DNA of 64,000 nucleotides, taken from NCBI GenBank assembly GCA_017590115.1, contig JAGGNK010013559.1, forward strand, positions 2,546,305-2,610,304. Reading direction: 5' to 3'. Shown piece after piece: positions 36,358 to 49,800 of this stretch. A program made the position numbers and the translations under genes. The DNA comes from Montifringilla adamsi (lineage: Eukaryota > Chordata > Aves > Passeriformes > Passeridae). Below the pieces are notes generated by a model that was given only the letters and a program-made list of their open reading frames with translations, ran no database searches and was not told the DNA's origin. Numbering within the stretch: the stretch's first letter is position 1; each line of letters opens with the position of its first letter.

Positions 36358-39349
36358 GAGACGGGGCGGGGGACGGTGGGATCGGGCGGGGGCTACGCCG
36401 GGAGGGCGAGCGGGTGGCCCGGGGGTTTGGGGCTTCCCGCAGTCGCGGCCGGGCTTGGGGCGGCGGGCCCCGAGGGGTCCCCATGTCCCGGCTGCGGACA
36501 GGCGGGCAACGGCCGGTGCAGCATCTTGCCCGTGTCTGACGGGCCGGAGGAAGCAGGTGCTGCTCCAGCTGCCCGGAGGAGACGCAGCTCGCCAGGGGAG
36601 CCGGGGTCGGGGTGGGTTCGTCTCCCCAGCTGGTGCAGATGCCTGCGGGGAGGGTGGCGGGCGGACCCAGCCGGGGCTGTCCGGTGCTGGGCACAGGCGG
36701 ACGCTCGGGAGGGCCCCGCTGGCCGTCGGGCAGCGCTTCTGCCGTGAGGGCGATGGAGCGCGGGCTGCCCGGGGCTGCTGCTGCGGAGTGTCTCCCCGCG
36801 GGGTTGGCCCAAAGCCACCGTGCTCTAGGTGCTCCTGTGTCTCCCACCGCCCCACTCTGTGGTTCTGTACAGAGTTTTGAACGCTGCTGGGCTGTGCTGG
36901 GTTAGGTCTCGCTGGATATTTGGTGCACTGAGGTGCGTGGGGCTGGGTGGGTACAGAGTTCCCTGGGCACGCTGGAGCAGTGTCTCCTTGCCTTCCCCTT
37001 ACACACAGCCCTCTGTTCCAGTGACATGGCCTGGCTGGGGGGGGTGCCCGGCTGTGACAGAGCCCAAGAACTGGTGGAGCAGTTCCTCCTCGGGACTGGC
37101 ATCAGGGAGTGATGGAAGGAAAGTAGAAGAGAAATTAGAGGAAAACCAGATCCTGGAAATGTGTATTTGAGCACTGGTGGCTGGAGGACTGACCTGGATG
37201 TGGAGTCCTAGTGTTGTCCAGTGCTGCTTGGCAAAATTTTTATCTCAGTCTTCCAGTTGTAATAATCTAATATGGATATGACTCAGTAGGCAGCTCTGGA
37301 GCACATTATCTGAATGGTGTCTGAGAGGTTTTCTGGTGCTGCCTTAGTCTGCACCCTTTGAACCTCTTGGGGCAGCTGCCTCAGTGCTGCTGAGACATTC
37401 CCAAAGGAATGAGTGGTTGGTTGTGGCCCCACACAGCCTGTCTGGGGTGGCCCATGTAAAGCCACACAGGCTTTGTGACTTTCCTTTGGAAGCTCACCTC
37501 TGATGGTGGCACCAAGGAAGTGCTCCAGGATAAGTTGTGATTGATTTTTAACTCCATGCCCAGCTTGTGCCTCATTTCTGGTGTGCAGCTGCAGCATTCC
37601 TGGGGCTGGCAGCCAGCCCGGGGTGCAGGGGCTGAGTCAACTGCTGTTGTCAGTATTGCTACCCTGGGCATTCAGATCCTGTGAGTCAGGTTAAAAGCCC
37701 ACGACTTTTAAAAATAGTACATTGTGGGTTCTGTCCATGGGCACCCTGGTGTAGCAGCCTTCAGGGCTTACATGTTGGAAGTGCTCTGGTTTGGGGTTTT
37801 TTATATATCTTGAGGAAAAACTTGCTTTCAAGAAGTTGAATTTCATCACTTTAGAAAAGGACAGTCAGTAGAAAAGTCTTAGGACCCATGAGGGTCAGAC
37901 TTAACCTCTTTTTGCTGTGTAATTGGGATTAGCATCACATTTTCTGTGTCCAGGGGCTGTGGCCATGGATGTAATGAGGAAGAACTGCTCCTCAGCAGGA
38001 GATGCAGCAGCATGGAAGGAGTTAATATCTCGTGGTTAGAGTAGCTTTGTATCGAGATGGAAATGACTAAGCACTCTGCATTCCTGGAGAGTTACTTATT
38101 TTGATATAAAATCTGCTTGTTTGGTACTGCCCATGTCTTTGAGGCATCAGCATGGCAGAGTTGTTCAGAGGAGCGTCAGGATTGTTCTGCAGAGGAACAG
38201 GATGGGAGTAGCTGAGAGCTCTGGAAGGGGTCCTTTCCCTCCAGGAACGAGCTGCCAGCTTCCCTAGGCTCCACAAGCTTTTTATTTGGCTGCTAGCACA
38301 GGAGGCTTGGTGACAAGGACTCTGGGGTGGTTTAGGACTGCACAGCTTTCACAAAAGGACAGAGATTGCCTCAGAGCTGCACGGGCTGGTCCAGGCGGTG
38401 TTTGTGTTCCCAGGAGCAGGACAAGGTAAGGTGCTGTGTCAGTGCCTCTGCTCTCTCTGTGCCTCTGCTGCAGGGTGCTCGGCGTGCTGGGGGTTCCAGC
38501 AGCACAGCTGGGGGAGGCTTACCTCAGCACTAGGCAGGGATTTATTCTGGAACAGCAGAACTGGCAGCTTTCTCTCCTTGGGAATGTGGTTTCAGGAAAT
38601 GGAATTGTCTCGAGGCTTTGCATGGAAAATATGTAGTGTGCTCTCTGGATTTCAGGGCTGGAAAAAGAGTCAGGGCTACCTGTCATGTGCTGGGAACGTG
38701 CCTTATTCTTCTGCTTTGGGAGCTTCCAAACAGCATGGATCAGAGAGGCAGTCTTTTGGCAGAAATGGGTGATGTTTTGTCTAGAAATTATGTAATTTCT
38801 CCCCAAACTGCTGCTTCCGGTGAAATAATTCAGTATTCTTAACTACACTGATTTCTGAGTCGTGATGCAGTAAGAATGATAAATTTGGCTTCTCTGGAAA
38901 TACTGGGAAGCACACTGGGGCCACTGAAGGCGTTTGGCAGGGGAGGTCAGGATGGAAGCAGTCACAAGTCTGGTTATTCTGTGGCAGGAATGATTTGTAC
39001 AGTGCTTGATACAAGTGCTGGCTGCCTGACCCAGGGGTCTCTGCCAGCTCTGTGTCCCTGAACTGTGTTTTAGCCTGTCCTGGACTACATTTAAGAGTTA
39101 CTTAACTTGGATCACACCACCCCAGTGTGCTCTTTCTTCACCAAAGATCAGTCTCTGCCCTTGCCTGGGCTCACGTGATGAGCTGAGATCAAATGCCTGG
39201 TTCTTGATAGCAAGCCTGGGCAGGTGAAAAGCTGCATTCCTCTCTTCCTTGGATGGATATTTTGGAAGAGACAGTCCAGGGAGCAGCACTGAGCAGGGAG
39301 AACTTTAGGCTTGTGCTCGACTGTCTGTGCATCCCATTCCTGTGTGTCT

Positions 39350-39457
39350 GAGGCCAGTTTGGATGGGGCTTGGAACAATATGGGACACTGGACAGTGTGG
39401 AAAGAGATGAGCTTTAAGGTTCCTTCCAGTCCAACACATTCTGGGATTCTGGAATTC
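39350..39457 (+). mobile_element. CR1 3'-tail fragment
   Basis: GTTTGGATGGGGCTTGGAAC, ATGAGCTTTAAGGTTCCTTC and CACATTCTGGGATTCTGGAA. Confidence 0.8.
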
Positions 39458-39794
39458 CATGTCCTGGCCAAGGCTGAGCTTCTCCTCCATGTTTCTCAGC
39501 TCCTGGTTGTGCCTTACCATGGGAGCAGGGACCTGGGCAGTGGGAGAGGGCAGGAGCATTAGGCCTTGACTTCAGCCATGGCCTGAGATGAGGAAGCAGA
39601 AATGGATCTGTCTGGCTGGCTGTGTGTCTGGCTGAGGAAGCTGCAGCATAGGCAGTTTTTGCTGCAGCCTTCCCAACGTGAGCTGTGGCAGGAAGGATGT
39701 GGGGCGGGCTGGCAGCCAGCAGAGCTGCCCAGCTTGGGCACAGCAAGGGTGGACCCACCTGGAGAGCTGTGCAGGGCTACTCAGCCTCCTCTGA

Positions 39795-40000
39795 GCAGTC
39801 ATTTGTCCTCATGGATGGTGGAGGATGCCAGGGAAAGGTTCTTCCCCCAGAGGGTGCTAGGCACTGCCCAGGCTCCCCAGGGAATGGGCACGGCCCCGAG
39901 GCTGCCAGACCTCCAGGAGTGCCCTGTGCAGAGCCAGGAGTTGGACAGGATGATCCTTGTGGTTCCCTTCCAAGTGTTCCCAGAGGAGCTCCCAGCTGGA
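39795..40000 (+). mobile_element. CR1 LINE 3'-end fragment, diverged
   Basis: GGTTCTTCCCCCAGAGGGTG, TAGGCACTGCCCAGGCTCCC and GTTGGACAGGATGATCCTTG are a diverged CR1 tail. Confidence 0.7.
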
Positions 40001-42504
40001 GCATTTAGGAGAAGGCAGCCAGTGCTGTTGGAATCAGAGCAGCTGTGGGCACAGGCTGTGAGTGCAGGTGCTGGACTGTGGATAAACCCAGTCCTGTGGA
40101 TAAACCCCTGTTCCACCCTGCAGAGTCCTTCGGGTTCTGCTCCCTGTGCCACTCCTGCTTCCAGCAATGCTGGGTTTGAGACTTGGCAGGCCCTGGAGGA
40201 TCCTGGTGTGAAGCTGGGCTGCTGGGGAGGCTGTTTGAGCCCTGTCCCCCCCCATCTGTCCCCAGCAGAGCCTGTCCTTTGCCAGCTGGGTCCTGAGAGT
40301 GTCCTGGAGCTGCAGCAGTTGAGTGGCACAGCAGAGGGAAAGCTGCTTTCCTGTCTGCTAATCAGGGCTCTGCAGACACATCGAGGAAGGATGGCTCTGC
40401 TCTGGCTCAGGATGTTTTGGCAACAATGCCTATTTATAGGAGAGGGCAGGGTCCCCTTGCTGCCGTGGGAAGAGGGTCTCCAGTGGCTACGGAAGCACTG
40501 AGGGCAGGCTGGAGTGCTGATGAGGGACAGAGGGCTGATGATGGAGCAAATATCCCCAGCTCGGGGCTTAGCCAGATTGTCCAAGTTTATCCCAGTCACT
40601 GCTGAGTGGGAGAGTTACCAGCAGCTGTCTGGGACAACAGGCTGAGCAATTCCACCCTGCAGGAACTCACACTGTGGAGACAGGGAGCTGCTTCCCACTG
40701 CAACTGTGCTGCTTTGGCAGAAGGGGAGAGTGTAGCAGAGGCAAGGCTTGGTGCCATGTGTGCCCAAACCATCCCTGAACTGCCTGGGAGCCCTGGGATG
40801 TCCTTGACCAGTGAGCTTTCTCACTGGTGCTGTCAAGGAGATCTGCCAAGGCCAGTGCCTTGCTTTTAATTGCACTGCAGATGCCTCTGCCAAGCAGATC
40901 AGCAGCTCCAGGGATAACCCTGAGCCCTGGAATTTGAGGTGTGGTCCCAGCAGTGGGCAGGGTGCGGGTCTGCTGTGGTGGGGGCTCTCCACACCCAGCC
41001 TGCAGAGTGGGACGTGACCCCTTGCCAGGCAGGTTTAAGCTCCTGTGTCTCCCAGCATGGTTTGCTGCCCATCCCTGGCTCTGCCCACTCTGCCAGGCAG
41101 TGGTGACTCAGTGCTGGCCGGGTGTGGTGGCAGTGGCTGTGAAGGACGCATGCCCAGGGTGGCAGTGGCAGCTGGAGCCTGAGCACAGGCTTGGTGAGAC
41201 TCTGGCCCCTGATCCCACCTGGAGCAGGTCTGGCTGCTTTCTACAGGGATCCTCTGCTTTTGTGCATGGGTGGAATTCTGCTGTTTCCCTGCCTTTGCAG
41301 GGAGAGTTCTTGGTGCCAGGGGAATGTTACCAGAGGCAGTGTGGCCCCTGGCCTGAGCTGAGCACTTGTCTCCTACTGCAGATGGAGGTTGTTAAATACA
41401 GCTGGAGGGTTGGAACTTCTGAAATGGGATAATTGCCCAGAGAAAGGGAGGAACGGGGCTTGTTAGAGCCTATGGGCTGCTGTCTTCTGTCCAAGATGAG
41501 TTTTCACCTGTGCTGGCATATCTGGGAATGTTGGGGATGCTTTGTGAGCTACAGGTAGAGCCAAAGGGCTCCAAGGCTGAGGATTCCACACATGAGATTT
41601 CTGTACTGAGGCCATGCTGGACCTGCAGGTGCTGGCACTGTACAGCCACCCCAGTTCTCCCTGGTTGTTTCACCTGCATTCCTTGCTGGATTGTCTGGAG
41701 GATGTGTGCTGTATCCCCTGGATGACATGTGTGGGAAGTCTCAAAGAGCACAGGTCCTGTTTGTGCAGGCTCTGCTTGGCTAGGGGAAGCCAGAGTGTTT
41801 CTTTAGCATTCCTTCTTTGCTGATCTAAACACAGGGAGATTTTTCACTTGAAGATGAGAACTCACTTGTTTCTTCTGCTTTTTCAAACTCCTCTGGCTGC
41901 AAGCCACAGGCAGGGCACCACTGCCCTCCAGTCTCTTGGATGGCAAATTTAGGTCAGATGTTGACAAACAGAGCACCAGGCAGGTTTTCACTTGTATTGT
42001 GGAGTAAGAGAGCAATTCTGGGAGGAGGCTGCACTCTTCCCCAGCCACCACAGCTCTTCTTGTCCTGTGTGAAGCAGCAGCTCCTCTCTGGAGAAGCAGA
42101 TATGGTTCCTTTTTTCTAGAGCTGTCCTGGTGCCTCGTGTCCTGCTGTGTCTCTGCTGAGTGGGGAGCTCAGGTGCCACAGGGATTTGTCTCTACTGCCT
42201 CAGCATCAGGAGGAGCTGCACTCCTGCAGAAGGGCTGGCTGAGATCCACGCTGCTGTGTTCTTCTGCCATTAAATAATTTCCTTGAGTTTGCATGGCTGG
42301 GATCCCTCAGGGTGTTTTGTGCTTGCTGTGTTTGGTTTTTAAGCCTGTGAAGCCTCAGCTCCCTTTCAATGTGTGCACAACAGCCCCTGTGGGCAGCGAG
42401 CTCTGGAAGCCTGTCCTGAGCACGTGGTGGATGTGATTTGGGGAGGAATGTTCTGCAGCAATTGCCAGGGAGCAGCTGGGACTTTGGGGTGAGGAGCATG
42501 GCTG

Positions 42505-42841
42505 GGGTGCTGTCACCAAAGGGGTACTGGAGACAAAGGTGACACAGAAACTCTATCATCAGAAGGCATGAAAAGGCACTTCATCAACACAAATCCACAG
42601 TTCTTATAGAAACAATGGTGGACCTAAGACCTGACTGGCCTTTAGGAATCTTCTCTCACCTATTGGTCAAGAAGGGACAACTCCTTCTTGTAAACATCTT
42701 TGACAAACAGAGATTGCCTGCCAGGTGCAGAGATTGAGATAATAATTGTTTTAATTCTTTCTCTGAGCTTTCTCACAGCTTCCCAGGAAAATCCTGGGAC
42801 AGCTCTGTCTCTTTCTGTTCAGAGGATGTGTGATCACCACA
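42505..42841 (-). mobile_element. ERV LTR-like element beside DENND2C exon
   Basis: Near-identical to the LTR at 22822-23175 (shared GGTGGACCTAAGACCTGACT, CATCTTTGACAAACAGAGAT, ATGTGTGATCACCACA). Its right edge is 34 bases from the acceptor used by the first coding DENND2C exon. Confidence 0.65.
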
Positions 42842-42875
42842 GGGTGCAGCTGATGGCTCTTGTTTTTGCCCGCAG

Positions 42876-43803
42876 GTTGGAGCAGCCAGCCTGGACTCTG
42901 TGACACCGCCGGGCACTTGGGAGCGTGGTGCCAGCTTTGATGTGTGCAGGACACGGGAGGACGTGGCCAGGGCTGGGCATGGGCTGTGTGTGAGCCCTCT
43001 GGCCCTGCCATGCACCCCACGGGGGCTGGGGACAGCAGCTTCTCCCGCGGGGCCGTGCAGAGCCAGACCCTGTCCCGCAGCCACTGCCGCAACATCAAGC
43101 AGAAGATCTCGCAGTGGGAGGGCAGGACACGGGGCTGCTCCAGCAAGGACAGGCAGCAGCCTAAGGACTTTGGAGTAAAGTATGATCCCAGCTGCAATGT
43201 GCTACCCAAAGTGAAGGCAGAATGCACAGAGAATGGCAGAAGGGCTGGGTCCAAAGATCCAAAGAGCCTGGGCTTGGATTTCAGGGAAGATGCACGGAGC
43301 TGCTGGCAGACCGGGGGCTGTGGAGGCCCAGCTTCCCCAGCCAAGGAGAAAGGAGAGGGGCAAACAGGCTTCCTGACCACGGGGGTGACACTGCCCCCAG
43401 GGAACTTCTATACCTCACAAGCTCTGTGGAGGAGAGCAGATCCCCCCCTGCCTGGCAGAACCTCTCCTGTTGCCTTGGACCTCCAGAGAAAGCAAGGCAG
43501 CTCTGGCTCCACGGAAAGAGAACTGCATATCAAAGGAGTGGACACTCTCTGCAGGGCAGAGAGGAGCTTGAGAAACATTTACTCTGAGGTTGAGGGGCAA
43601 GAGGAGGAGGCAGCTCCTGATCCACCACCCAAACCCCGCAGGACTTTCCGCTACCTGGCAGAGAAGGGTGCTGGTGGTCGAAGAGATGCCAGTGCCACCA
43701 GGGAAGCTCCCCTGCAAAAGCAGTGTGGAAGGGACTTGGTGTCATCCTCCAACAACCCTGAGAAGAAAATAGCCAGCAGGAGGATCAGAGGGAGAGCCCA
43801 GAG
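42876..43803 (+). CDS. DENND2C: DENND2C first coding exon (5' UTR to 43009)
   Basis: Acceptor GTTTTTGCCCGCAG at 42875; coding starts at ATG 43010 (GCCATGC context). Encodes residues 1-265, including TLSRSHCRNIKQKISQWEGR, LPPGNFYTSQALW and PPPKPRRTFRYLAEKG. The residues just after Met differ from human, so the start is inferred. Confidence 0.88.
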
Positions 43804-46800
43804 GTACATAATCCATCTCTCATGTCTGAAACATTTCTTTAAATCACTTTCTAGATGGGTTTAAGCAGCTTGCTTGGCATGATGTCCTTGTGGAGTGCTG
43901 CTAGTGATGATGCCTCTTTTCAATGGGGAAAGCGTGTTCCTGGGTGAAAGTATCCTGCTTTTGCTGCTGACAATCTTGCAAAGATGGCTCCAGGTTCCAA
44001 GCAGAAGTCAGCCCACACCTTGGGACAGAGTGAAGTAACAATATGCTGGCCCCAGGCAGAGACCTGTCTGCTGCTTGCCTTCAGCTGCAATTTGGGGATG
44101 GCAGAGTGGCTTTCTCAGGGGGCTCCATGGCTGCTGAGTGGCTTTTCTGGGAGTGAAAGGTTCTCTTGTTGCTTAAGGCTGGAGGCTGTGGGTACTGCTC
44201 TTGCAGTACTGGTTTTCCCTTTTTCCCATACCCTTCTGAGGTGGCTTGATGCAAATCCTGCTCACAGGTGAGCTGCCTGTGCTAGACTGGTGTGCACAGT
44301 ACCAGCAGAGATGTGGCTTGAGGTTCTGAAACCTTCCACTGTGGCAAAGTGTGCAGCAACAACCCAGATTTTATGATCATGATGGGCTAAATCCTTGCCA
44401 GCTCTTCTGTCACCTCAGTGCCCTAATTTCAAAACAGTGGCCATGTGGATGGAAATGCCAACCCACAAATGCATGAACCTTGAGCACGAGTAGGAGAGGC
44501 CAGCAGGAAGCAGTGCCCTGGTTCTGAGCTGCTGCAAGTCTGCAAAGCATGGTTTGGGTTCTTGCCTCTGACAGGACGGGGCTGGCCATGCCTGCTTGGA
44601 GTGTGCTTGGCCACGGAGCCTCCAGCTCCCTTTCTTACCTAATAAATCTCCCAGAGCAAGTAAGCACACTTGGTGTGCTGGCTTTGACTGGGATAATTTT
44701 CTTCTTGGCATCTTGTGTGCTGCTGTGTTTTGGGGTTGTGATGAAAATATTGGTTACAGAGCAGTGTGGGAGCTGTGCTCACACAGAGCTGGGAGGGGAC
44801 ACAGCAGGGACAGCTGACCCCAAGGATTTTCCAGACCGTGTGATGTTCTGCTCAGCAGTAATAATTGGGGAAGAAGCAGAAAGGGGGGAAATTTGGAGCT
44901 TGTTTTCCCAAGTAATTGTTAAAAATGATGGACCCCCTGGACATGGCTCAACACCGAGGGAAATAGGAAATGAATCCCATCCCTTGTTTTGCTTTCCTTG
45001 CTTGTGCAGCTTTTGCTTTACCTTCCAAACTGTCTTTATCTCGGCCCATGCATGTGTTTTCTCTGTCGTACCCTCTGATTCCCTCCCCGCCACGGGCTGG
45101 GAGTGAGGGACTGAACTGCTGTCTGGGGTTAAACCTCAACCCTTGGAAATGCGAGCCCAGAGTGGAGCATCCGTGTGCTGGATGGTCCCAAGGAGGGCCA
45201 GCTGTGTTTGGACTGCAGACAGCAGCTCCAGCAGGTGCCTTTAGAAGAAGTCACACTGGTTTTCCTCTAGGAAATCTTTTGAGTTTGAGGACATCCAGGG
45301 CTTCTGCAAGCGGCAGGCGGGCAGCGGCTCCCACAGACCCCGGGAGGAGACAAATGGCACTGCAGGATCCAGGCTGCTCTGCACTCAGTCTGAAGACAAC
45401 ATCTACGAGGACATTATCTGTATGTGCCTGGGCTTCTGGGGGTGTTCTCACCGTGGTTAAGGGTGGCAGTGGTGCTGGGGAGGGAGGAGTGAAGGTGAGG
45501 ATGCATTGAGGCCCTTTCCGGCTCTGGGGCTGTCAAGGTCTTCCCCATCTGGGGTTCTTTGTTGGTGTTGGTGACATCTGCACGTGAACAGCCTGATTTC
45601 GGATGTCATGGGAGGTCACTGGAGTTGGCCTGTGCTAAACTGATTTCTTTATTAGCTCTTGGAATGCTTTGCTTGAGTGTTGCACAGAGATCAGTGTGAA
45701 CGCTGCCAAAATGAGCTGCTTTGCAATAGAGCTGCTTGCTCTGCAGGGGAAGAAATGTTTTGTCCTTCTGAGACCATGTACAGTTTGCCAAGTTGATGGC
45801 AGTGGGTTAGAAGGATGTGGTGGGAACCTCATCCAGCTTTGAACAGGTCTCTCAGACCCTGTTGTTGGCACACTCTCCCCACTTATATCCCTGGCAAAAA
45901 TTACAGGGCTTTATCTCCTTTCATAAATCCCCCATCCAATGCTTTTTCCAGGTGCTACAAAAGAACATCCTTATGAAGATATCAGAGCACTGCCCTTGCC
46001 CCTGTGGAAGGTCCCATCTGTCTGGAAGCTGCCCCCTCCCCGGAGCATCAGCAGGGCTCCCAAGGTAGGGTGGGGGGATTAAAGGGGCAGGTATTTGCAG
46101 TATCATTCCCACAATGATGGGAATATGCTCAGCCTCACATTCCACACTGCAAGTCATTCATTTGCCTTATTGTTTTATTGCTTGTTATTAATGTAAATAA
46201 TATATAACGTAAATAATGAGCAGCCATGGCAGCTGATTAAGCTGCTAAGGAGCAAAAGAGTAGGAACAAGAGAGATTTGGTGAGATGTTTGAGTGGGGAG
46301 GTGGGATGGAGAGCTTGGTAGAGCAGATTTACCAGCTGTAATCCGACTCCTGTGCCTGTGACCTTGGACCAAAGCTGGATCTCATGCTTGACTATCTCTT
46401 CTGCTTCTGTTTTCCAGCCTCCCCCAAAACCTCCCTTCCTCAGCCGTAAGTCACTGGAGCTGAAGCCCTCCCAGACAAATCTCCAAGGGAAGGTGGGGAA
46501 GGAGACCTCCCTGCCTGTCACTCTGTCTGAGTGGAAGCTGTTCCGAGCAGTGGAGGCTGCCAGCAGGAGAAAGAACCTGCCCTGGGTGAGATTCAAGTGT
46601 AAAACTTCACTTCTTGCCTGGCATTTCAAGGTCTTGCTGCTTTGCAAGTGCTTTGTGAGGGGCCACAGAGCTGTGGCCCAGGCAGGTGATTGCTGCTTGG
46701 CACTGCTGCTCCAGCCATTCCCTCTCCAAGTGGCAGGGCTGGTGTTTGGGGGTCTGAGTGCCAGTTCTAGCTGGGACAGTAGTGGTTTTGTTGGTCAGGA

Positions 46801-49800
46801 ATCACAGTGGTGTTTTTGTGGGCAGACAAAGTGCTCAGTGTTGGCCTGGAGGTCAGGGCTGTGTGTGAACACAAGGCCTTCCTCGTGCTTTGTCACCTAA
46901 GCCTTGTTCCCAGTGTTTCCATGGAGTGTTGGTGCTGGGTTTGTGCTCTTGGAGAGCCCCAGGGGCAGCTCTGTAATGCTGTGCGGACATGTCCCTGCTC
47001 CTAGTGACTTCCCAGGCTGATCCTGGTGTTCCAATGCAGGCCCTGAGCTGTGGGATAGTTGTAGGGCCCTTGGTTACTTGGAATGTTGGCCTGGAGTTCT
47101 GGACTGGCACCAGGAGCAGCTGTTTCATAGTTTAAGGGTGCAGAGGAACTCTCAGGGATAAGAGCATTTCACAAAGCCTTCATCCAGCTGTCCCTTCTGG
47201 CCTCTCCCTCCTGCCTGGCTGCAGAGACAATTATGCTGCTGAGGCCAGAGGAGTGAGGAGGGCTTTTAATCCACCTTCACACAGAGGACTGTTCAGTTTG
47301 GTGCCTTGGGAAGATTTCTAGATCCTCATGTTGATGACCAGCTCGCATCCTTCTGTGACAAAAGGCACCACGTGCTGTAGAAGGGCAGCTGCAGCTGCCA
47401 CTGTGGTGGCACTTGGTGCATGGGACTCAAATTCCAGTTGTGGTAGTGAGAAAGACTTATTTTTCTGTGGTAAAATCATTTCACTTCAGCAGATCTTTAT
47501 TTCATCTCAAAGTCACGTGTATTTGCTCAGATTGCACAAGACTGTGAGGTAGAGTTGGACAGCTGCAAAGGACTTTTCAAACCTTTAAAGTGCTTTGGAG
47601 TATCAAGTAACTTCTGTCTGTGTTTTTAAACGAATTCTAGGTCTGGAAAATCAGGAAGGAGATGGCAAGATTATAAAAATGCTGTGATGGAGAGTTTCTC
47701 TCATTTGGAGAGGGAAAATAAAATGTTCTCCAAAAGCAAACCTATTCCAAAAATCTGGTAACAATTTACATGCAGGAAGAGCACTTTACTCTCTTTGCTC
47801 ATGAGGAATTGAGCCAAGATTGCTCGAGAGGTTGAGAAAAGGACTGGGGTCTAAAAAGACAAAACCTTTTGCCTAAGAAACACATGGCTGCCTTAAACAC
47901 ACCCAGGGTGGTGACTCAGCTGCACAAAAATCAGGACAGAAATTAAGATCTCCTAGGTAAGGCTGGGTAAAAAGGGAAAGAAGGCAGGTTTGGCAGGAGG
48001 AGCACTGCTCTCTGCAGTGGGCTGTTTGTTCCCTGCAGCCTCCTCGTGCTGGGAGGGCTGGCTGAGGCAAAAAATGGGGAAAAAACCATTGGAAAAGGAG
48101 AGCCTAAGCCTGGACTGCTGATCTGGGGATTAAACACTTGAGCTGAACAAACAGGTTCTCTTTAATATATTTCTTTTTATGCTGTATTTGTGATGACAAA
48201 TGGCTGGGCCCCACCCTCCTGTGTTCAGTTGAATGAATTCTTGAGGCAGGAATGAACTTGACCTGCTCCCTGCATTTAGGGTAAATCCCTCTTGCCATGA
48301 AGCTGCCTTTGATGTGGGGAGTCAGGAGCCCCTTGGGCACTGGCAGGTGAGGTGAAAGCACAGAGCAGGCTGTGACAGGGACACAGAAAGTGTCAGGACT
48401 TTGGCTGTAAGGCTGTTGTGACCAGTGGAAGATTACCAGCACCAATGCAGAGTGTCAAAGTGCTGACCCTTCTTTCATGTCTGTGCTTAGCCTGCATTGG
48501 GCTGTGCTTTTACCCAGCTTTTTTCTTCCACTGGACCAGGTGTGTGGTCCTGCAGCACAGAGCCATTGTTCTGTCCCACTGTCTGTCTTCATTTGTGCAA
48601 AATCACAGAATGGTTTGGGTGGAAAGGCCCTTAATTTCCTCCTCATTCCACCCCTTGCCATGGCCACGGACACCTTCCACTACAGCAGGGTACCCTGAGT
48701 ACATCATCCTCTCATTCCAGCAACACCTCGGGCAGGGCCTGTGCTTGGAGCAGCCTCCCTTGTGCTTTAGGAGACTTGAGCTGACATCAACTACAGCAGC
48801 AAACCCAAAAACCAACCCCAAGTTACAGTGAGAGAGCTCTGCTTTTTCTGGGCTTGGAAAGAGTTGGGGTGCTGGGGAGCGTGTTCTGAGTCCTCTGTGC
48901 TGCAGGGTTTGAGATGTTCTTGCAAGTGTCTTTGCATAGAAAATGGAAATCTGATGCCAGACAGTTTGTCACTTCTATTTGGGAAGGCAAGTGTGACAGT
49001 TTCCAGAGTGCTTGTACAGTCTGGTGTCAGCTTTGAGCTGTGCTGACAGGGATCTCTCTCTTGCAGCAGAAATCTGTGCTCATTCTTTATCCAGTGAGCT
49101 GGGCTAGAAGGAACCTCTGAGCCAGGGTTCCTGCAGGATTTGGGCAGCTTTCTCCAAGTCCTGGGTGGTGGCTGTTGGGCTGCCCTCCTGTTGGCACTTG
49201 GAGCCTTCTCTGGACCCCCACATTAACCTCTGCTTCTGCTTTGGATTTCAGCTGGTACTGAAAATACAGGAGATCTTTGATTCCAAGCGTGGAAAGAAGA
49301 AGGTGAAGCTGCTCAGTCCTGCTGGGAGAGAAGCAGCTCCAGTGAAAGGTACTGAGGTCTCCAGCACCACTGTCTGTGCTCTAAACACCTTGAGTGGCAC
49401 AATTCCCCTGTCCCTGGCCTGGCACCACCACCTCATGCTGACTCAGCAGCGCAAACCCCACACTTGTGGCTGGAATTGAGCTTTCAGCTCAAGGAACACC
49501 TGCCTAACACAAATTCAACACTGTCACAAGGAGGGGATTCTGAGCCTGCAGAGCTGGGCTGCTGGTTAAAAGTGCTTTTCCAAAAAAGCAGATTAAAGCA
49601 AAAATTCCTCAGAAAATCACTTGGCATGAGAGCTACCAGTGACTACTGCACTCATTGTCTGTGTGCCTTATTCTGATTGTGTAGGGTCTTTATTTATAAT
49701 TATTCTGTTCAGCAGCTCTGTTAAGTTTTATAGCAGCCTCAACCAACCAGCTGGTTTGTGTTCTCTGCCTGTGTTCAGCTGACCTGCAGGTCATTCACTG

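Larger units (their letters stand above)
36358..42504. other. Probable DENND2C first intron
   Basis: GC-rich to about 36780, then ordinary non-coding sequence. No convincing coding exon on either strand. Contains CR1 fragments at 39350-39457 and about 39795-40000. A 299-codon open frame at 39602-40501 runs through one of these and is not credible. Confidence 0.5.

Noticed and set aside
35803..36855. 350-codon open frame on the minus strand over the AMPD1/DENND2C CpG region
   Set aside because: Pro/Arg/Ser-rich composition from CpG-island repeats; it overlaps the AMPD1 stop and the repeated CCAAT modules. No family resemblance.
39602..40501. 299-codon open frame on the + strand in DENND2C intron 1
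   Set aside because: It runs through a CR1 tail, has no domain or conserved motif, and its composition (Trp, Cys and Gln rich) is typical of GC-rich non-coding sequence.
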